From contig NC_088936.1 of NCBI RefSeq assembly GCF_033473495.1, positions 2,418,001-2,482,000 on the forward strand: a DNA stretch of 64,000 nt, given 5' to 3'. The notes beneath the pieces are model-generated. The model ran no database searches. It saw only the letters and a list, made by a program, of their open reading frames with translations, and was not told the DNA's origin. Below are positions 10,584 through 23,198 of the stretch, piece after piece. The DNA is from Cercospora beticola (taxonomy: Eukaryota; Ascomycota; Dothideomycetes; Mycosphaerellales; Mycosphaerellaceae). Positions within the stretch are counted from its first letter, which is position 1. Each line of letters begins with the position of its first letter. Both the position numbers and the translations under genes were made by a program.

Positions 10584-12245
10584 ATGCGACTCTTGAACGT
10601 CCGGATATGCACTTTCGAGCGGTTTTATGCCGATGTTCCAGCATACGCTATCGCGTCGCACAGATGGGCAGCAGCACCCGAGACGTCCTATTAAGACGTG
10701 CAGAAGCGACAGAACACACAGAAGGCAGGCTATTAGAAGCTAGAAGGGTTTGTGCGGTATATAAAGACATATGTCCTAGATATAGAGTAGCTGTGGATCG
10801 ACACATACTGTATCGACTAGAAGAATAACGCAGAGCTCTCCGAAGCAGTTAACTTGATGTTTAAATAGTATTAGCAGGCCGTGGTTTGCCTTGCATACCT
10901 TGCCGACGTAAGCGACATCGAAGATGAGGACGAGTTCCGCCGCAGCGAGTAGTTTACTCGCGGCTGGACCTTATAAGAGCTAATCGTATTAGTAACTATT
11001 ATTTTCTTAACTATAGATTAGTAGGTTATTAGACATAAGGGGCGGGACATTCGTAATAAAAAATCGTTACTATTAATCGGCCGCTATCTAACGCGGTATA
11101 TAGTACGAATTACTAGTATTCCCGAGAGTATACTAGACGACTCTTACCTACTAGAAGCTTTTAGTAAAGAAGAAAGACTCCGATAGGTCTATAGCTAGAG
11201 TACGACTCGAGAAGAGGATATATTATATTATCTATTCGGTATTCTTAATACTCTAATTAGCGCGAACTATAGTAAGAGAGTACTATAAGTACGAAAACGT
11301 CTATTAATAGTAATTAGACTAATAGATATAAATATAGTACGACTAAAGCTATCTCTAAATATACTCTTCTACTACGAACTTAATTTTATTTACTACTCTC
11401 TACTTACTACTAAAGTAAAGGTAAAGCTAGCGCTAGTAGCTTAAGTAGTATTAGTAGGCCTTAGTAGAGTTAGATATAAAAGACGACTAGAATATAGTTA
11501 CTATATAAAATATTCTAAGAGTACTAATACTCTTATAGGAAATTATAGCTTATAATTAAGTACTACTATAAGATATATAAGTAGTATCTAAATATATAAG
11601 TATTTTAGTTATATACGAGTAATATAGTATACTTCGAGTAGAGCGTATACGATATAGCTAATCTACTTTAGCTATTTAGGTACGAAGATTCTAATACTAA
11701 CGTTCTCTAACTACTTTAGAACTAGCTTTATAATACGAGTAATAGAAGTTAGCTTATAGTACTTAATAATACTAATAATATTTCTTTTCTTCTTAAGCTA
11801 CTAATAACTACTACTAAAATATAGTATATATAATAATATATCGATTTTATTTCTTTCTACGAGTATAGCTCTATACTAATTATATCGAGAAGTAAGAGTA
11901 AGATACTAAAGTTAGTATATAAAGATAATATTATTTATATTATACTAATAAATAAGAAAGAAGTATAATTCTTACTTATAAGTAAACTTAGTAGAGAAAG
12001 TATAAATAATAGGATACTTATTCGAGTACTTAACTATATACTACTTACTATTACCTAGATAGTAGTATATATATAAGAGCGAGAGTTATAATACTCTATA
12101 TAGTAGTATCTTAAGAAGCTAGAATAGAGTTATATATTACGAATAAGTCTCTTATAGTAATATATTCTACTTTCTAGCTAAAATATAGAAGCGAGTAATA
12201 TAGTTATACTTAAATAGTAGATTTCGTTTAAGTATATCTATAATA

Positions 12246-15200
12246 GCTAAAAACATAAACGCGCCCTAGTAGGCGACGACGACGACGGCGGAAGGCCTCG
12301 AGGCCTCCTAATACGCGATAATACCCTCCGACCGATACTACGACGCTACGAGTAGAGAAGGGAGTCTAGGAGGAGAAGGTTACGACTCTAACTCCTAGGC
12401 GGCCTAAATCTGCTCGTAACTACCTCTCTCTAGCTAATAAGGCTAGAAAATAACTACTAATACTAATACTCTAAAACTAATAATCTAAAAGAACCTAAAA
12501 ATACTTATAGAATAGATCTAGAGCTACCTCGATATCTAGATAACTCTTTCTCTCTCCCTAACTCTCTTTCTTCTCTAATAGGCCTAATAGGCTCTTCTCT
12601 ATCTCGCCCTCTACTAGGAAGAGTCCTAGACTCTTTAAGCTATTTAGAAAACCCTCTAGAGCCGCCTAATACCTACTACTACTACCTCTAAAATATAGGC
12701 CTAGATAGCCTAATTTAAATATATAATACTAAGGCCCTAGCCTTAGGTATCTATAACTATTTTAGTAAGAATAGGAAACTAAGAAGAAAGAGAGATAGTA
12801 AAGAAGATAAGCTATAAAGAGCTTAGAAGGAAACTAGGAGTATAGTAGTTTAAGGCTATATAAAAGCTCCTAAGCGGAGACCTTAAAGTTATTCTCTATA
12901 GAGAAGGAGAGAAAAGTAGGCTAGAGAAGGACTAATCTTAGCTTAAAGCTATATACTCGGAGGCCTAGGTAGAGATACTAACTACTTAGGTAATTATATA
13001 TAGTATTAGGATATCCTAGAAACTAGAGGATATAAATAGCTAGGTCTAGCTCGACTAGGACAACCTTACCTAGTTCCTAGATAGGCTTAAAATTAAGAAG
13101 GCCTTTTAGCTTAAGAACTAGAGAGTAAGGGAAGAGACTAACTTCTTATTAGTAGTAATAGTAGTATAGGACAAATAGACTATAAGAGAAATATATAGGA
13201 GAGGTATTACTATTAGGTTAATATAGTATATAGTAGAACTATACTACCTATAGCAGAGGATTATATAATACTTTAAGTATAATAGCTTTAGGTATATTAC
13301 TACCTACTATAAGACTATAGAAGAAACGTATAGAAACTATATAGGGAAGTATAGGATAGATAGCTATAAGGAGAAAAAGATTAGGTACTATAACTATAAG
13401 GGAGACTATAAGGTATACTCTCTTAAATATAGCTATAAAGCGGCTATAAAAGCTAAAGCAAGAGCGTTCTTAGAGTAGTTTAAAAAGCAATAGGAAATAG
13501 CCTTAGGCCTAATATAAGAAGATAGTACTATAGAACTTCTAATTCTTAAGAGGAAAGCCCTACTAGCTAAGCCTCTATAGAGAGATATTAGATATAAAGG
13601 CAGGCCTCTAGGCACTATAGTAATAGTAATAGCTAGTAGGAGACAAGCAAGCAAGCTCTACTTCCCTCCTATATAGGAGAATAAGGACACCTAAGGAGTA
13701 ATAAGTACTCTCTAGGAAGATATAGATATTAACCTAATTAAGCTCCTTTTCTAAGAATCCTATAAATCCTATAAGTAGCTAAACTCTAATAATCTACTAA
13801 TATAATATTAATAGGTTAAACACTACCTAAACTCTACTACTAGATAGCTAAGCTATAGAAGAGGCTATAGTAATAGTACTATAAGAACTATAGCTTAATA
13901 CTACGAATAGTAGAACTAAGGCTAAGAAAGGATACTCTATAGTCCTCCTACTCTAGTAGAACCTAAGAGTAGTAATACTTATATTAGACAAAGTTAGAAC
14001 TAATAGCTAGAAACTACTCTTCTATAATATAGGTAACTTAGTAACTATCTAAGTCTAGATACCTATAGGAACTATCTCTATCTATAACTACTATAACTCC
14101 TTAGGGCTAATAAGCTATAGATAAGAAGGGACTATCCCTATACTCTAAGAAGTACTATTATAAACCCTAGGAGACACAAAACTATACTATATAGTAGTAG
14201 GAGACTTTAACCTTTACTACTTAAAGTAGAAGGGAAATATAACCTAAACCTAATATACTATAGTAGATAAGCTTATTAAAATAATTATAGAGGCCTAACT
14301 ATAGCTAGCTCTAGAGCTAGAGACAATTATATAGGAAAGATATATAGCTAGCTACTAAATACTAGACCTAGTCTTTATTAGCCTCTCCCTCTAGAACCTA
14401 ATCTAAGAATATAAAGCTCTCCTAGAAGAGATATATAGCTCTAACTATATCCCTCTTAGGATAACTCTCTATATTAACCTCTAAGAGCTAAGTAGAAGAA
14501 GCTAGAGAAAGTAGTAGAAAGCTACTAACTAGGATAGAATCTAGAACCTTATAGCCTAAAATACTAACTAACTTAACCTACTCCTACTTAATATAAGGGA
14601 ATACCTAGATATACTAGCCTATAGAATATAATCCTCTATCTAGAGGATTATAGAGAAGATAGTTCTAATAGCTAGACTATTAAGCTATATAAAAATAGTA
14701 TAGACCTAGGAATATAAGGAGGCTATAAAGCTAGTAAGAAAGAGGAGAAGAGAATAGAGGAACTATAAAATAGAATAGAGCTATAAGCTATATCTTAAGG
14801 TATCGTATATAAGGAGTAGAGCTATAAGGAGAGAGTAGAACCTAGCTTAGAGAAGACTAATAAAAGAAGTTATAGAGGACTCTAAGAAAATCTAGAAAAT
14901 AGCTAAATAGGCTAGAAAGAGAGCTAACTAAGAGTACTAGCTACTATACTTCCTAAGCCTAGCTAATATAGAATATAATAGAGATACTAATAAGAGGAAG
15001 GCTATAATCCTAGTAAGATACTTCTTCCTAGACCTAAAGGAGGCAGACTTAAGTAATATCTAGTATATCTAACTACTACTCTAATTCTAGATAGAAGTTA
15101 AAGTTTAACTAAAGGAAGTAGAAGGAGTCCTTAGGAAACTACCTAGTAATAAGGCTCTAGGACCTAACTAAATACTAAACCTCTTACTTAAAGAGTATAG

Positions 15201-17294
15201 AGAACAACTCTCTCTAATCCTAGCTAAACTCTTTACTATATATCTAAGGATAGTATACTACTCTAAAGCCTTTAAGTACTCTATAATAGTAGTACTTAGG
15301 AAACTATAGAAGCTAGACTACTTAAAGCTAGGAGTATATAGACCTATTGCTCTACTTAATATAATAGCAAAAGTTCTAGAAGCTATAGTTACTAAAAGGA
15401 TATCTAAGAAGACTAAAGAAAGGAAGCTCCTCCTAGAAGAATAAATAGGTACTAGGCCTAGTAGGTCTACTACCTTAGTATTAGACCTTATTACTAAGCA
15501 AGTAAAAACTATCTAGAAAACTAAGCTAGGAGCTATAGTATCTATACTCTACCTAGATATCTTAGAGGCATTTAATAAGGTCTCCTACTAGAGGCTACTT
15601 TATAATATTAGAATAAAAGGCTTCCTAGACTATACTATTAGATTTATCTAATTATTCCTCTAAGATAGGACTACCTACCTAAGGCTTAGAGACTTTATAG
15701 ACTAACTAAGGCCCTAAAATATAGGAATTCCCTAAGGCTCTACTCTATCTCTAATCCTCTTCCTCTTCTTTACCTCTACCTTACTCCTAATACTATATAA
15801 AGGGACTACTTTAGTAATAGAGTTTATAGATAACTCTAATATCCTTATATATAGTATATTAATAGAGGATAACTATAGATAACTTAAGAAAGCCTACTAG
15901 AAATATAAAGTATAGGTAAGGAGATATAGAGTAGAATTTGCACTATAGAAATACTAGCTAATCTACTTTACTAGGAGTAGGAAACATAACTTTAAAGCTA
16001 TAGTCTAAATCTAGAGATTTAATAGAGAACTACTACTATTACTTAGACTCCTAGAAGTATAGATAGATACTAAACTTAAATAGAGCCTATATATTAAATA
16101 AATAGTAGAAAAGAGAGCCTACTAAATATAATTACTTTAGAGACTATATAAGTCTATATAGAGAGTATCCTTCTAAAAAGTAAGATATCTCTATATAGTA
16201 GTAGTAAGACTAGCTATTACCTTTAGCTACTAAGTCTAGTCTAACCTAGAGGGTATATAAGGCTACTATAGGAACTTTACTAAACCTATTAAGAAGATCT
16301 AGAGGGAGGCTCTAAGGAATATTATAGAAGTATATAAGTTAGTTATAATAGCTATTCTAGAGAGAGAAGCAAATATTACTCCTCTCTATTTATATACTTA
16401 GGACCTAGCTAGGCAAGTATCTAAAAAGCAAGATACCTAACCTATATACTAGTATATTAAAGATAGATATAGGGAGATTAAAAGGCAAGTATAAGTAGGA
16501 AAGAGAGCTAGGCAACCTATACTACTAACCTAAACTAGATAGAAGGAAATCCTCTAGATAGTATAAGGCTAAGAAATAACGATATAGGTATATCTAGGCT
16601 ATAAGGTATAGTAGGCTAAATACTAGTAGGATAGAAGATAGGAAAGGAATAAGGAAGAGAGAAAGGTAAGAGTAGAAGAGGAACGACTACTAGTATAGAA
16701 AACTACTACCTCCTCTATTATTAGACTAACTCTATATAAAGGACTTACTAGACTAGAGAGTATAATAGTTATACTCGTAAGAATAGAATATATTAGGATA
16801 AGGCAATACCTTACTAAAAGGAGAGTCCTAGGTTTTATACTAGACTACGAATATAGGTAGAGATATAAAATACTAAAATATATATATATTTTCTGCCTAA
16901 AATAGAACGAGAGAAGGCACCTACTATTCTAGGCAGAGGTATCTATAAACTAGAAGGATCTAGCTAATATAAAGAGAGAGCTATATATAATAGTAAAGTA
17001 GCTTATCTAAGAAGAGGTCCTAGACTAATTCTTACTTATAAGAGAAGAAGTATAGAAGGATAAGAGGAGAGAGAAGGGGAAGGATAGAGCCTAGTAAGAG
17101 AAGGACTTACTAGATACCTAGTATTATCCGAAGGAAAATAGAAGCGAAGGAAGCAGCTATATAGGCTATAAATAAAGGGATATACGAGGGTTTTTCGAAG
17201 GCTTTTCCCTCGACCGAAATCTATAGAGCGTACTACTTACTCTAGTAAAAAGAGGTAGACCGGCATATAAGATTTATCTATCTATCTATCTATC
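12246..17294 (+). mobile_element. RIP-inactivated LINE (Tad-like non-LTR retrotransposon), copy 1
   Basis: About 5.05 kb, inserted in the NLR-like gene. ORF1 carries a zinc knuckle near 13,383 whose Cys/His are mostly Tyr (RYYNYKGDY for RCYNCKGDH). ORF2 includes an endonuclease region and a clear reverse transcriptase (about 15,110-16,050): RPIALLNIIAKVLEA, YLDILEAFNKVSY (YLDI..AFD type), GIP*GSTLSLILFLFF and FIDNSNI (for FVDD). The 3' end is a (TCTA)n tract at 17,277-17,301. The 11-bp string tatctataata lies on both sides (12,235-12,245 and 17,295-17,305), a likely target-site duplication, although it overlaps the tetranucleotide tail. All frames carry TAG/TAA stops, so the copy is dead. Tail and length resemble the two minus-strand copies further right. 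Confidence 0.85.
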
Positions 17295-17301
17295 TATCTA
17301 T
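17277..17301 (+). repeat. (TCTA)n tract at LINE 3' end
   Basis: About six perfect TCTA units directly after ATAAGATT. The minus-strand LINE copies end in the same way (ATAAGACTT followed by TATC units), so this is the 3' tail used for target-primed integration rather than an independent microsatellite. Confidence 0.85.
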
Positions 17302-18125
17302 AATACGTAGAAGTCTACTATAGAGTTATTATTAGTTATAAGTTTCTACGACTAACTTACTATCTAAGAGATTTTTATCTATATAGATAGTAGGAATACA
17401 AATTCTTTAAGTTATTCTTTAACTTTCGAGAATAATATTATTATACTCTAGAGCTTCTTATTAATATCCGAGACTCTAGACCTATAGGAATAGGTAATAT
17501 ATTAGCTCGTCTAGGACGCGATATAAATCTAGTTAGAAGAGCTTAGATAAGTTAAGAAAGCTTTTAGTAATTTTATTAATTATCTATATAAGGTATTCCT
17601 AACTAGTAGTTTTAAGAACTAGGCTCTATATTATATACTATTCCTATATATAATACGCGTAGTAGAGCGTAAGCCGATAGGTAGAGATACGTAGTTATAA
17701 TAGTTATTAGTACTATATAAGAATACCTAGTATACTAGAGAGTAGAGAAATTATTCTAGTATACTTAGTATAGTAATTTAAGCTATAATAGCTCGATTAG
17801 AGTAGCTTAGCGATAAAGACGAAACGACTCTATAGAGTAAAGTAATAGTCGTAAGTATATATTAGAATTAAGAATAGTAGATAGAAATAGAGAAGCTAGA
17901 GATAGAGATAATAGAAATAAGAAAAACAAAGCTCGAGGTAGATTATCTTAATACGCTAACTAGTATTATAAACCTCGCGTTAATATATTATAATTAAGAA
18001 TAATAAGTAGAAGTAAAGGAGCTAGAAATAGAAGTAATAGAAATAACGAAAACGAAGCTTAGAGTAGATTATTCCGATATACTAACTAGTATTACGAACC
18101 TTATATTAATATACTAGAATCGATC

Positions 18126-21100
18126 GAATAAGCTATATTACTAGAGATATAAGATATCGACGTCTAGAAGAACTAAAGATAAGTAAGAAAAGAATAGTAG
18201 AACCTTTAGAAAATAGAGAGTATATTACTATATACTTAAAATATATAGTATCGTATAGTACTATTAACTATTAAAGCCTATATCGAGGTATATATACTCT
18301 AAATATAACAAAATCTAGAGTAGTAGAAGAAAAGAGATTAGATATAGTAGAAGAGAGTAGAGATAGTATATAATAAATAATAGTAGTAGCTAGTAATAAT
18401 ATACTATAGAAGCAAATACTAGTATAGATAAAGTAAGTAGAAGAGTAAGTAAAATAAGTAGAAGAGTAAGTAAAATAAGTAGAAGAACGAGCTAAGTAGA
18501 TAGAAAAGCGAATTAAAGAGATAGAAAAGTAAATAGAATAGATAGGAAAACGAGTAGTATAAGTAGAAGAGAAATTAAAATAGCTAGAGGAAATAGTCGC
18601 GAAGATACTAATAATCGAATAAATTATAACTATAATATAAGAGTAAGTAGTAGTAAATATTTAGTAGTAAATAGTAGCGAGTATTTAGAAATAACTAGCT
18701 AACGTAGCTATACCTACTAATAGAAGTTACTTATATATAAAAGTAGCTTATATACTCTTAGATAGTTAACCTAGTAATATCCGTAGTCTTATAATAAGTA
18801 TAACTCTATTAGCTTTTATAAACTCTCTCTACTATATAATTAATATTTCGAGAGCCGATAAGGCTAAGAAAGTAAGGACCTACTCTAGTATAGTTAGAAA
18901 GTATATAGAGAAAGAAATATAAGAAGTCGAAGGATAAGAATAGTAGCGCTATATAGTAGTTACTAAGGACCTATATAATACTAACTAGATCTATATAGTA
19001 TATAGAAATAAAAGCGAGCTAATATAAGTTAAAGAGGTAATATTAAAGACTATAGTAGTAATACTAGAAAGCTATATACTATACGACTAGCTCTACTCGA
19101 TTAAGGTAGATAATACTAACTATACGGCCGTAATTACCGAGATAGGAGACCTTCGACTAGAAGTAATTAAAATACTAGAAAAAGAGAATAAAACTAAAAT
19201 TACTAAAATTATATAGATTAGCCGAAAAGATAGTATAAAGATATATAGGTCGATAATCGTCTACCTAACCTATAGTAACGACGCGGTACGCCTATTATAA
19301 GAATAGTACTTCTATATAGTAGGAGAATTAGTATATACTTAAGTTTACGAACTATACTAATAACTAATATAGTACTATAGATACTAGGAGATAGGCTATA
19401 TTATATATATATATATAATAAACTATAGAAGTATACTAAGTACGCGTAAGAAGGTTACTACTATACCGAATACGACGCCGAGAGTTTAGTTCTAAAGTAT
19501 ATCTCTTATAGTAGACTCTACGAATCGTATAGTAAGAACTATCGAATACTATATCCTTCTTCTATTACTAATACCTAGCCTCTTAAAGATTCTTTTACTA
19601 AATATTAGTAAGCGGCGAGTAGTATAATATAGTATAATAAATAATATAGACCTCGAGGACTTTAGAGTTATTATATTATTAGAACCTTACTTATTTATAA
19701 GAGAGAGTAAGGTATTAACTATACTACTAGGCTATCTATACTAGACTAAGATAATATTTATAGAAACGTATAAAGATAGATAGATAATTAGAAGTATACT
19801 CTAGATCTAGAAGAGAATAGAGAGTAAACTAGTTCTAGTACTCTCTTCTAATATTACTATAGCGCTACTATATCTATCCGATCGGTTAGTATTTATCGTA
19901 TCGGTCTATATAGTACTAGCTAACTCGTAAGTACTCGTAGAGACGATATAGCTCCTATAGTAAAGTATAGATACTATAAAGAGATAGGTAATAAAAGAAA
20001 GAATAGATATACTTCTTACTAGTAACTTTAACTAATATAACTAGCTATAGAGTAGAGACGATATCTTACTTACCTAATAAGGAGAGATAGATAGACTTAT
20101 AGACTTTATAAACGACTATATACTATATAGTCTTCTATCGAGAAGTACTAAGACGTAGTAGAATAGTAAGTATAAAAGTACTATCGATCTAGTACTAGCC
20201 TTCGAGGAACTAGCTACTATACTTATTTAGTATAGGATTTATAGGACTAAGTATAGATCGGACTACTATATAATCGAGACTACTATTAATATCGATATAC
20301 TAGAGTATATAGTTTAGCTATACCTACTACTTAAGAATATACTCTAGAAGGAGATTTATATAAGGATTACTAGTATACTCTAGCTATTAGCTATAAACGT
20401 ATATAGATATATACTAGTAGATATATAGATATAGGCCGACTAACTTATAAGTATAGTACTTATAGTAGTTTATATACTTACTCCTATTATAAAACTATTA
20501 CTATATACTAAAAGATAGTAGATATATAACTTTACTAAGCTTCGTTAGATCTATATCTATTAGAGAAATAGAGTAAGGAGCTATTATAGAGTAGGAAGCT
20601 ATAGTAAATAACTCGAGAAATAGATATAGATCGCTTCTAAGGAATACTATAATACTATCTATTAGTAGTAGAGAAGGTATTAGGAAGAATTCTTAGATAA
20701 TACTAATAATATCTAGTAGGTAGCGAAGTATATAAAGGCCGATACTAGCCTAGGCTTATTCTAGATTCTATTTCTTATAAGAAGAGATAGGTCGATTATA
20801 AGTAGTAAGAGAGAGTAGGCGACCGAGTTACTATTAATATTCTTTCTATCTCTTCTATCTATAATTAAGAACAAAGAATAGTAAAAGTAGAGGAAGCTAG
20901 TCTATATACTTCTACTTACTATAAATAAAGTTAAATAGAGCGTATTCGTAGTATAGTTATAGAAAGTAGTAGGAGAGAATAGGCTACTAGTAGTAGTATA
21001 GAAACAAGTATAGCTAGCTATAAAGAAGAGAGTTCTAATACTCTTTCGAACGTTACTATAAAAGAGAATACTACTAGTCTAATAGAAGATAGCTAAAATT

Positions 21101-23183
21101 ATTCTACTAAAGAAACCTAATAAGAGTAACTATATAGCTATAAAGATATAGCGACCTATCTCGTTACTCGCTACGCTTAGTAAAGCGCTTAAAGTAGTAG
21201 TAGCTAAAAGAATATTATATATAGTCGAAACTATAGGCTTTCTACTAATAAACTACTTCGGAGCTCGGAAGATACGATCGGTAGTATAGGCAATTCTTCT
21301 ATTATAGAAATATATCTATAAGGTATAGCGTAATAGAAAGGTACTTAGCCTAATTAGCTTCGATATAAAAGATATATATAATAGAGTATATAAGAAAAGA
21401 CTACTATAGTAACTCTAAGTAAAAAGTATCTCTATAACGCTAGTTAAATAGATCGATTCCTTCTACTTAGACTAGTTAGCTATAATTATAGTTAATAGCT
21501 ATATATTAGAGTAATAAGTACTATAGTAAGTAGGATTACTATAGAGGTTACTACTATTACTAGTCCTATTCCTCTTCTTTAATATAGATCTCGTCTAGTA
21601 TAAGATCGATAGTAATAGTAGTACTATAGTATTTATCGACGACTATATAGTATAGGTTATAGGCCTCTCTATAGAGGTAAACTAAAGTAGAATCTAGATA
21701 GTTATCGACTAAGCGATAGAGTAGGAATAAAGAAGTAGAGCTACCTTTAAAGGTAATAAGATAGTATTTATTTACTTTATACGAATACTATACTAAAGTA
21801 GTACCTAACTAGTTCTAGTTAAAAGATAAGAGGTAGAGCTAGTAAATAGTATAAAGATCCTAGAAGTAGTTATAGACTTAGAACTTCGATTCTAATAGTA
21901 TATCGTACGAGTAGCTACTATAGGTCTTACTACTATAATAGTACTAAATTAACTATAAGAGCTATTACTATCTACCGCCCGTAGGCTATTCGAGATAATA
22001 GTAGCGCTAGTAGTCGACTATATATTACTAGTATAGATATATAAGTATAAAGGGCGACTTATAGCTATAGTAAATCGAGTATAAAGAATCGGAGTATAGG
22101 TAGTTATAAGCTACTTCTATATAGTAGTAAGAGAAGTAGCTAAAGTAGAAATAAGTATATATATAGTCTAGTAATAATACGTAGCTAAAGCCGCGAGTAT
22201 ATAGGTCGATATCCTCTCGCTATTTATAAGTAATCCGCTATCGAAACTTAGAGTTATACCGACCCGGAGGTTCTGCTCTCTACTATAATAGATATTAACT
22301 ATCTATAAGGTATCGATAAGAGATATAGAAAGTATCGCGCTATATATAGTAGTACTATAGTACCGGCGACTAGTAGTAGATATAAAGGAAATAATAGAGG
22401 AAGTAGAGAACGCTACTAAATAGAGCGTAGGTATCTATATTATAATAAGCTCCTTAGCGAGAAATAATATTATTAGAGTAGAAGTCGTAATATAAGATAC
22501 TAAGTAGAGAGAGCCTCTATCTACTATCGTCTTAACTATAGTATTAGTAAGAATAGAGTATAACTTATATATAGTAGCCTTAATAGTATTAGTAGAAGGC
22601 CTTATATAAATACTTCTATTTATAGTCTTATAGAATATATATCTCTTCTTAGATAACTAAGTAGTACTATAGGCTATATATAGTCCTAGATACTAGTTAG
22701 GATAGAAGACTATATAGTAGATCTATAAGAGCGTAGGAGCCTTATAGAGCTATAATACTATCTAGTTAGCGTAGTATTCTACTCTCGAGTTTAAGCTTAG
22801 CTAGAAAGCAAAAAAGGTAGCGAAAGCTATAATAGAGCCGAGTCGAATACTATAGTCGACCCGGCTAGTAGCTAGATCGACTACTATTAGCCTCTTAAAA
22901 GTAGAAATAAGGAAACGATAGTAACTAATCGAAGGCATAGGAAGGTATATATAACGAATCGATACTATAATATCTAGGCTATATATACGAATACTATATA
23001 ATCGCCTTAGAAGTAAATAAGCGAGCATATTAGTATAGCTCTAGACTAGAATATTATAACTAAATAGCTACTTCTACTAGATAGGAGCTATAGAATTAGA
23101 CTAGTATATATATATATAAGTAAGTAAAACTATCGAGTATTTCTTATTCTAGTACTATCTATAGAATAATCTCTAACTATAGA
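18126..23183 (+). mobile_element. RIP-inactivated LINE of a second type
   Basis: ORF1 (about 18.2-19.5 kb) has a Gln/Glu/Lys-rich, coiled-coil-like stretch and a CCHC zinc knuckle at 19,373-19,415 reading YYRY*EIGY, which fits CYRCQEIGH after RIP. ORF2 carries endonuclease-like sequence, then reverse transcriptase at about 21,100-21,800: RPISLLATLSKALK, SFDIKDIYNRVYKKRLL, and an intact catalytic FIDDY at 21,632-21,646, matching the fungal SFDVKGAYNGV...FVDDY subtype. An RNase H-like region seems to follow to about 22.6 kb. Both ends are uncertain: the left edge is set where the TPR repeats stop, the right edge where the next LINE begins. Stops are of the RIP type throughout. The minus-strand frame at 22,801-23,028 is an antisense shadow. 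Confidence 0.75.
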
Positions 23184-23198
23184 TACTATAATATATAG

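Larger units (their letters stand above)
10584..18125 (+). pseudogene. RIP-inactivated HET / NB-ARC / TPR (NLR-like) gene split by a LINE
   Basis: Remnant of a fungal NLR-type protein of the heterokaryon-incompatibility class. The ATG at 10,584 opens MRLLNVRICTFERFY and AYAIASHRW, the normal HET start. WIDTYCID (about 10,790), FTRGWTL*ELI (about 10,955) and a TTREED-like block (about 11,205) follow. A decayed P-loop (VGLSRVRYK for VGLGGVGKS-type) lies at 11,454, in frame with the ATG. The Walker B (LIVLNN for LIVLDN) near 11,753 and LTIT*IVVYI (for LAITQAAAYI) near 12,041 share one frame, offset from the P-loop, so at least one indel lies between. After the LINE (12,246-17,294) the gene resumes at about 17,306 and ends in two 42-residue kinesin-light-chain-type TPRs (about 17,820-18,125; RKTKLEVDYLNTLTSIINLA). 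Almost all stops are TAG/TAA at expected Gln or Trp codons. The first is at 10,692. Without the LINE about 2.5 kb remains, near 830 codons. Confidence 0.85.

Noticed and set aside
13433..13654. Minus-strand 73-codon open frame in the AT-rich region
   Set aside because: It is antisense to LINE ORF1 next to the zinc knuckle; its length reflects RIP composition on that strand.
17277..17301. Independent microsatellite
   Set aside because: The tetranucleotide tract is the LINE tail; the same ending occurs on the minus-strand copies.
22801..23028. Minus-strand 75-codon open frame
   Set aside because: Antisense shadow in the 3' part of the second LINE; no motif and no context.
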